DNA from: Hyphomicrobiales bacterium | Lineage (GTDB): Bacteria; Pseudomonadota; Alphaproteobacteria; Rhizobiales; Xanthobacteraceae | Direction: 5' to 3' | Length of the DNA stretch: 9,568 nucleotides | Assembly (NCBI GenBank): GCA_016201085.1 | Contig: JACQDO010000437.1 | Location: 1 to 9,568, forward strand | Shown here: piece after piece, positions 6,266-9,568 of the stretch | How positions within the stretch are numbered: the first letter of the stretch is position 1 | Layout: the number at the start of each line of letters is the position of its first letter | Notes under the pieces: generated by a model | Told to the model about the DNA's origin: nothing | Seen by the model: only the letters and a program-made list of their open reading frames with translations | Database searches by the model: none | Program-made: the position numbers and the translations under genes

Positions 6266-7069
6266 ATGTACAATTTCACCTTTCATCGTCCGACCACGGT
6301 CCGCCAGGCGGCCGGCCTGCTGGCGCGCAATCCGGAGGCCAAGCTCCTGGCCGGTGGCCACTCGCTGATCCCGGTAATGAAGCAGCGGCTGGCGCAGCCT
6401 TCGGCGCTGATCGACCTGTCGCTGGTCGAGGGCCTGACCGGCGTCGAGCAGAAGGGCCGCTCGATCGTGATCGGCGCCATGACGCGGCACGCCGATGCGG
6501 CCATTTCTCCGGTGTTGCAGCAGGCGCTGCCGGGGCTCGCCGCCGTGCCGGCCGCAGTCGGCGATCCGCAGGTGCGCAACCGCGGCACCATCGGCGGCTC
6601 GGTCGCCAACAACGATCCGAATGCCGATTATCCGGCGGCCGTGCTGGGCCTGGGCGCCACCATCATCACCAACAAGCGGCGCATCGCGGCCGACGATTTC
6701 TTCACCGGTATGTTTTCCACCGCGCTGGAAGACGGCGAGATCATCACCAAGATCAGTTTCTCGATCGCCAAGAAGGCGGCCTATGAGAAGTTCAAGCACC
6801 CCGCTTCGGGCTTCGCGCTGGTCGGCGTGTTCGTGAGCAAGCGCGGCGCCGACATCCGCGTGGCGGTGACCGGCGCCGGCAGCAACGGCGTGTTCCGCGT
6901 GAAGTCGTTCGAGGAGGCGCTCAAGAAGCGCTTCGCGGCGAAGTCGCTCGAGGGTATGACGATTCCTGCGACGGGAATGAACAGCGACATCCACGCCAGC
7001 GCGGAATATCGGGCGCATCTGGTCAGCGTGCTGGCGCGCCGCGCGCTGGCGAAGGCGACGGGAGGCTAG
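6266..7069 (+). CDS. coxM: Molybdenum hydroxylase FAD-binding medium subunit (CoxM-like)
   Basis: The 267-residue flavoprotein subunit passes electrons from the CoxS clusters to an acceptor (quinone or other). The FAD pyrophosphate loop AGGHSLIP (29-36) and the second FAD motif NRGTIGGSVANNDPNADYP (105-123, TIGGS at 108-112) are both intact, and a CO dehydrogenase flavoprotein C-terminal domain follows (about 170-265). The length is slightly short for the family (about 265-290) but complete. There is no extra iron-sulfur insertion as in 4-hydroxybenzoyl-CoA reductase, which argues against that enzyme. It starts 12 bases after the coxL stop, with AAAGGAG as ribosome binding site, and is clearly in the same operon. 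Being third in order S-L-M supports the form II assignment. Function depends on the substrate of the large subunit. Confidence 0.95.
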   Translation: MYNFTFHRPTTVRQAAGLLARNPEAKLLAGGHSLIPVMKQRLAQPSALIDLSLVEGLTGVEQKGRSIVIGAMTRHADAAISPVLQQALPGLAAVPAAVGDPQVRNRGTIGGSVANNDPNADYPAAVLGLGATIITNKRRIAADDFFTGMFSTALEDGEIITKISFSIAKKAAYEKFKHPASGFALVGVFVSKRGADIRVAVTGAGSNGVFRVKSFEEALKKRFAAKSLEGMTIPATGMNSDIHASAEYRAHLVSVLARRALAKATGG

Positions 7070-7131
7070 AACCCGGCTGCATTCGGGCGCTGGCAGAAAA
7101 TCGGGGCGGTCGCGTCGGCGGAGAGGGTCTC

Positions 7132-7905
7132 ATGAAAAACTTGATCGGACTGGTGGGAATTGCATTTGCCGCAGTAATCCTCTTGTCACAGGCGCGCACC
7201 GCTGATGCCGCCGAGATCAAGATGTTGAGCGCCATCGCAATGCAGCAGCTTATGGAAGACCTGGGGCCGAAGTTCGAGCGTGCGACCGGACACAAGCTCA
7301 CGATCACGTTTGCCACGCTGGGCCCGGCATTGAAACGTGTCCAAGACGGCGAGACCTACGACGTCGCTATCCTGCCGCGGCCGGGGATCGAAAGCCTGGT
7401 CAAGGACGGCAAGGCTGTTGCAAACACTACGACTGCTATTGCCCGCACCGGCATAGGCGTGGCCGTTCGCAAGGGCGCCATCAAGCCCGATATCTCGTCG
7501 CCGGAAGCGTTCAAGCGCACGCTGCTCGCCGCAAAGTCGATCACCTATAGCAATCCTGCATTCGGCGGCTTAAGCGGCATTCATGTCGTCAAGGTGTTTG
7601 AGCGCTTGGGGATAGCCGAAGAGATGAAATCGAAGACGGTCTTGCTCAGCAAGGCCGGCTTGGCGGGAGTTTTCGTTGCAAACGGCGAGGCCGAGATCGT
7701 CGTGCAGCCATTGCAGGAGCTTATGGTGGTCGCCGGCATCGATATTGTCGGCCCGCTTCCCGGCGATCTGCAGGACACCGTGGTCTTTCCGGCGGCAATT
7801 ATGGCCGGTGCAAAGGATACCGAGGCATCTCAGGCTCTGATCAATTTCCTACGCACTCCGGCGGCGACGGCGGTGATCAAGTCGATGGGCATGGAGCCGG
7901 GCTGA
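7132..7905 (+). CDS. Exported ModA-like solute-binding protein (orphan)
   Basis: The 257-residue product starts with a Sec signal peptide: K3, hydrophobic core about 4-18, and probable cleavage after the ADA-A region (residue 26 or 27). It should be periplasmic. The mature protein has the type II periplasmic-binding fold of the ModA/extracellular-solute-binding family, with FERATGHKLTITFATLGPAL and YDVAILP near the start and AAIMAGAKDTEASQALINFL near the end. The serine-rich anion loops of canonical ModA (ASS, SSG) are replaced by SAIAM and ATLGP, so molybdate binding is not assured. GGAGAGG precedes the ATG. No permease or ATPase gene is nearby. The 62-base gap after coxM allows cotranscription. 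Third codon positions are less GC-biased than in coxM (about 18 versus 8 A/T-ending among the first 66 codons, by hand count), hinting at a different origin. Ligand unknown. Confidence 0.85.
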   Translation: MKNLIGLVGIAFAAVILLSQARTADAAEIKMLSAIAMQQLMEDLGPKFERATGHKLTITFATLGPALKRVQDGETYDVAILPRPGIESLVKDGKAVANTTTAIARTGIGVAVRKGAIKPDISSPEAFKRTLLAAKSITYSNPAFGGLSGIHVVKVFERLGIAEEMKSKTVLLSKAGLAGVFVANGEAEIVVQPLQELMVVAGIDIVGPLPGDLQDTVVFPAAIMAGAKDTEASQALINFLRTPAATAVIKSMGMEPG

Positions 7906-8009
7906 GCCAAGCCGAGTCATCGAAATTTGCCGCTATCTCGAAAACTGCATGCCGGAATTTACAACAGCAAATCACGGCGGCGGTGTGTAGTCCGGAAATG
8001 GAAACGGCC

Positions 8010-8543
8010 TTAGCCCGCCGGATTGCGTTCAAGTTCCGCCAGCAGATCGTGCAAATCGAGCGGATTGGTGTACATGCGCAACGAGCCGTCCGGCTTCTGC
8101 GGCCATTCTTCCTTCGGCCGGTCGCGGTAAAGCTCGACGCCGTTGTCGTCCGGGTCGCGCAGATAGAGCGCCTCGGACACGCCGTGGTCGCTTGCGCCTT
8201 CGAGCGGAATCTTGGCGACGATTAGCCGGCGCAGCGCGTCGGCTAAGAGCCGCCGGGTCGGGTACAGAATGGCGGTATGGTAAAGGCCGGTGCTGCCCGG
8301 AGGCGGCGGCGAGCCGCCCAGGCTCTCCCAGGTGTTGAGCCCCATATGGTGGTGGTAGCCGCCGGCCGAGATGAAGGCGGCGCCCGGCCGGCTGGTGGTG
8401 AGGGTGAAACCCAGCACCCCGCAATAGAAATCGAGCGCCCGCTGCAGATCCGCGACCTTCAGGTGCACATGGCCGATCCGTACCCCGGCATCGATGGTGG
8501 GCAGGCGGAGGGGGGCCGTATCGGTGGAGGCGGGGCTGGACAT
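8010..8543 (-). CDS. VOC-family protein, extradiol (catechol 2,3-dioxygenase-like) dioxygenase or glyoxalase
   Basis: The 177-residue product has two paired beta-alpha-beta modules of the vicinal oxygen chelate fold. The first has RIGHVHLKVADLQRALDFYC and VLGF (22-46); the second has TGLYHTAILYP (85-95) and ALYLRDPDDNGVELYRDRP (125-143). The likely metal ligands are H25, H89 and E137, the usual His-His-Glu set for Fe(II) or Mn(II). YHHH at 63-66 and a proline-rich turn (79-82) are notable. The C-terminal tail (MYTNPLDLHDLLAEL) is common in CatE-type members. Aromatic catabolism genes upstream make ring cleavage plausible, but many VOC proteins of this size act on other substrates. It is oriented against the cox genes, converging on the solute-binding-protein gene across 104 bases in which I see no terminator, and diverging from coxD. 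Confidence 0.88.
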   Translation of the reverse strand: MSSPASTDTAPLRLPTIDAGVRIGHVHLKVADLQRALDFYCGVLGFTLTTSRPGAAFISAGGYHHHMGLNTWESLGGSPPPPGSTGLYHTAILYPTRRLLADALRRLIVAKIPLEGASDHGVSEALYLRDPDDNGVELYRDRPKEEWPQKPDGSLRMYTNPLDLHDLLAELERNPAG

Positions 8544-8635
8544 GGCAGCTATCCCTGGCGGTTGAACATGGCGGACGAGTTACCGATGTATGCTGCGGCG
8601 CCCGTCGGTTAAAGTGTCACCGAGGATACCTGCTT
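8544..8635. promoter_or_regulatory. Divergent promoter region between the VOC gene and coxD
   Basis: The 92 bases between two divergent starts should contain promoters for both. On the + strand TTGAAC (8562-8567) resembles a -35 element, but the sequence 17 bases on (GATGTA 8585-8590) is a poor -10. GAGGA at 8622-8626 is the coxD ribosome binding site. This means coxD is probably transcribed separately from coxGSLM. Confidence 0.3.
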
Positions 8636-9556
8636 ATGCCCATTACACCACTGCCCGGCAGCATCGATGCCACCCTCGGCCTTTTGGCCAAGGCCGATTA
8701 TATTGCCGACCGCTCGCTGGCGACGGTGCTGTATTTGGCCCTGCGCATGGGGCGGCCGCTGTTTGTGGAGGGCGAGGCCGGCGTCGGCAAGACCGAGATC
8801 GCCAAGGTGCTGGCCGCCACGCTTGGCCGCAAGCTGATCCGCCTGCAATGCTACGAGGGGCTCGACGTTTCCGCCGCGGTCTACGAGTGGAACTACGGCG
8901 CGCAGATGATCGCCATCCGGCTGGCCGAGGTCGGCGGCGAGCATGACCGGGCTCGCATCGAGCATGATATCTTCTCCGAGCATTATCTGATCAAGCGGCC
9001 GCTGTTGCAGGCGCTCGAGCCGGACCCGGCCGGCCCGCCGGTGCTGCTGATCGACGAGATCGACCGCACCGACGAGGCGTTCGAGGCCTTCCTGCTGGAA
9101 GTGCTGGCCGACTTCCAGGTCACCGTGCCCGAACTCGGCACCGTCAAGGCGGCGGCGCCGCCGATCGTCGTGGTCACCTCCAACCGCACGCGCGAGGTGC
9201 ACGACGCGCTCAAGCGCCGCTGCCTCTATCACTGGGTCGGCTATCCCGATGCCGAGCGCGAGCTGAAAATCCTGCGCGCCAAGGTGCCGGGCATCGCCAA
9301 GAAATTGTCCGAGCAGGTGGTCGCCTTCGTACAGGCGCTGCGCAAGGAAGATTTGTTCAAGTCGCCCGGCGTGGCCGAGACGCTCGACTGGGCCTCCGCG
9401 CTCACCGAGCTTGACGCGGTCGCGCTCGATCCGGCCACGGTGTCGGATACGCTCGGCGCGCTGCTGAAATACCAGGACGACATCGCCCGGCTCGATGGCA
9501 GCAAAGTGAAGGCGCTGCTCGACGAGGTGAAGGCGGAAATGAGAGCGGCGGAGTGA
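8636..9556 (+). CDS. coxD: CoxD-type MoxR-family AAA+ ATPase
   Basis: This 306-residue MoxR-family AAA+ ATPase has Walker A GEAGVGKT (46-53), Walker B LLIDEID (137-143), sensor 1 TSNRTRE (181-187) and the arginine-finger region ALKRRCLYHW (191-200), followed by the helical lid. All catalytic residues are present. The best-studied homologue, CoxD, acts as a cytoplasmic chaperone-like ATPase that helps sulfurate the molybdenum centre of CO dehydrogenase, usually with a von Willebrand-domain partner, CoxE. Only 12 bases follow the stop codon here, so coxE cannot be seen. The gene is about 1.5 kb after coxM, separated by the solute-binding-protein gene and the inverted VOC gene, but same-strand placement after coxSLM supports a role in maturing that enzyme. 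The start follows GAGGA by nine bases. MoxR membership is certain; service to this cox cluster is inference. Confidence 0.92.
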   Translation: MPITPLPGSIDATLGLLAKADYIADRSLATVLYLALRMGRPLFVEGEAGVGKTEIAKVLAATLGRKLIRLQCYEGLDVSAAVYEWNYGAQMIAIRLAEVGGEHDRARIEHDIFSEHYLIKRPLLQALEPDPAGPPVLLIDEIDRTDEAFEAFLLEVLADFQVTVPELGTVKAAAPPIVVVTSNRTREVHDALKRRCLYHWVGYPDAERELKILRAKVPGIAKKLSEQVVAFVQALRKEDLFKSPGVAETLDWASALTELDAVALDPATVSDTLGALLKYQDDIARLDGSKVKALLDEVKAEMRAAE

Positions 9557-9568
9557 ATTCTTCTCTTC

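Noticed and set aside
5297..7018. A 573-codon open frame on the - strand opposite coxL and coxM
   Set aside because: It is Arg/His/Asp-rich antisense sequence, typical of high-GC shadow frames, with no domain and with intact conserved genes on the other strand.
7906..8009. Terminator between the binding-protein gene and the VOC gene
   Set aside because: I looked for a stem with a T-tract on both strands and found none; only imperfect CCGGAA repeats are present.

Overview
The window looks like chromosomal DNA of a high-GC alphaproteobacterium of the Rhizobiales (Bradyrhizobium/Xanthobacteraceae-like). Three things suggest this: strong G/C bias at third codon positions, two copies of a 49-bp palindromic intergenic element of a kind I associate with this order, and the gene families present. 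This placement is by recognition; no search was run.

Left part (1-2538) is aromatic-acid catabolism. It opens with the 3' portion of a PobR-like AraC-family regulator (+), cut by the window edge. A small unrecognised four-helix membrane protein (+) follows, ending in a clear intrinsic terminator. The convergent pcaD-pcaC pair (-) encodes the last two steps to 3-oxoadipate: 4-carboxymuconolactone decarboxylase and 3-oxoadipate enol-lactonase. pcaC looks intact. pcaD is broken: both halves are well conserved but lie in different frames, and about 22-24 codons are missing between them, exactly at a short direct repeat.

Middle part (2694-7069) is a molybdenum-hydroxylase operon on the + strand: coxG (SRPBCC), coxS ([2Fe-2S] subunit), coxL (molybdopterin subunit), coxM (FAD subunit). 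The S-L-M order and the AYRGAGR active-site loop mark it as 'form II' CO-dehydrogenase-like. The cysteine that holds copper in true Mo-Cu CO dehydrogenase is replaced by glycine, so the physiological substrate is open. A 49-bp hairpin element sits between coxS and coxL.

Right part (7132-9556) holds an exported ModA-like solute-binding protein with less GC-biased codons and no ABC partners in view, an inverted VOC/extradiol-dioxygenase-like gene (-), and a CoxD-type MoxR AAA+ ATPase (+) that probably belongs with the cox cluster as its cofactor-maturation factor. Its usual partner coxE would be expected just past the right edge.

No tRNA, rRNA, CRISPR, insertion sequence or phage gene was seen. 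No gene-free stretch exceeds 300 bases. I found no clearly undescribed system; the best leads are the pcaD lesion, the uncertain substrate of the form II enzyme next to aromatic-degradation genes, and the covarying palindromic repeats.
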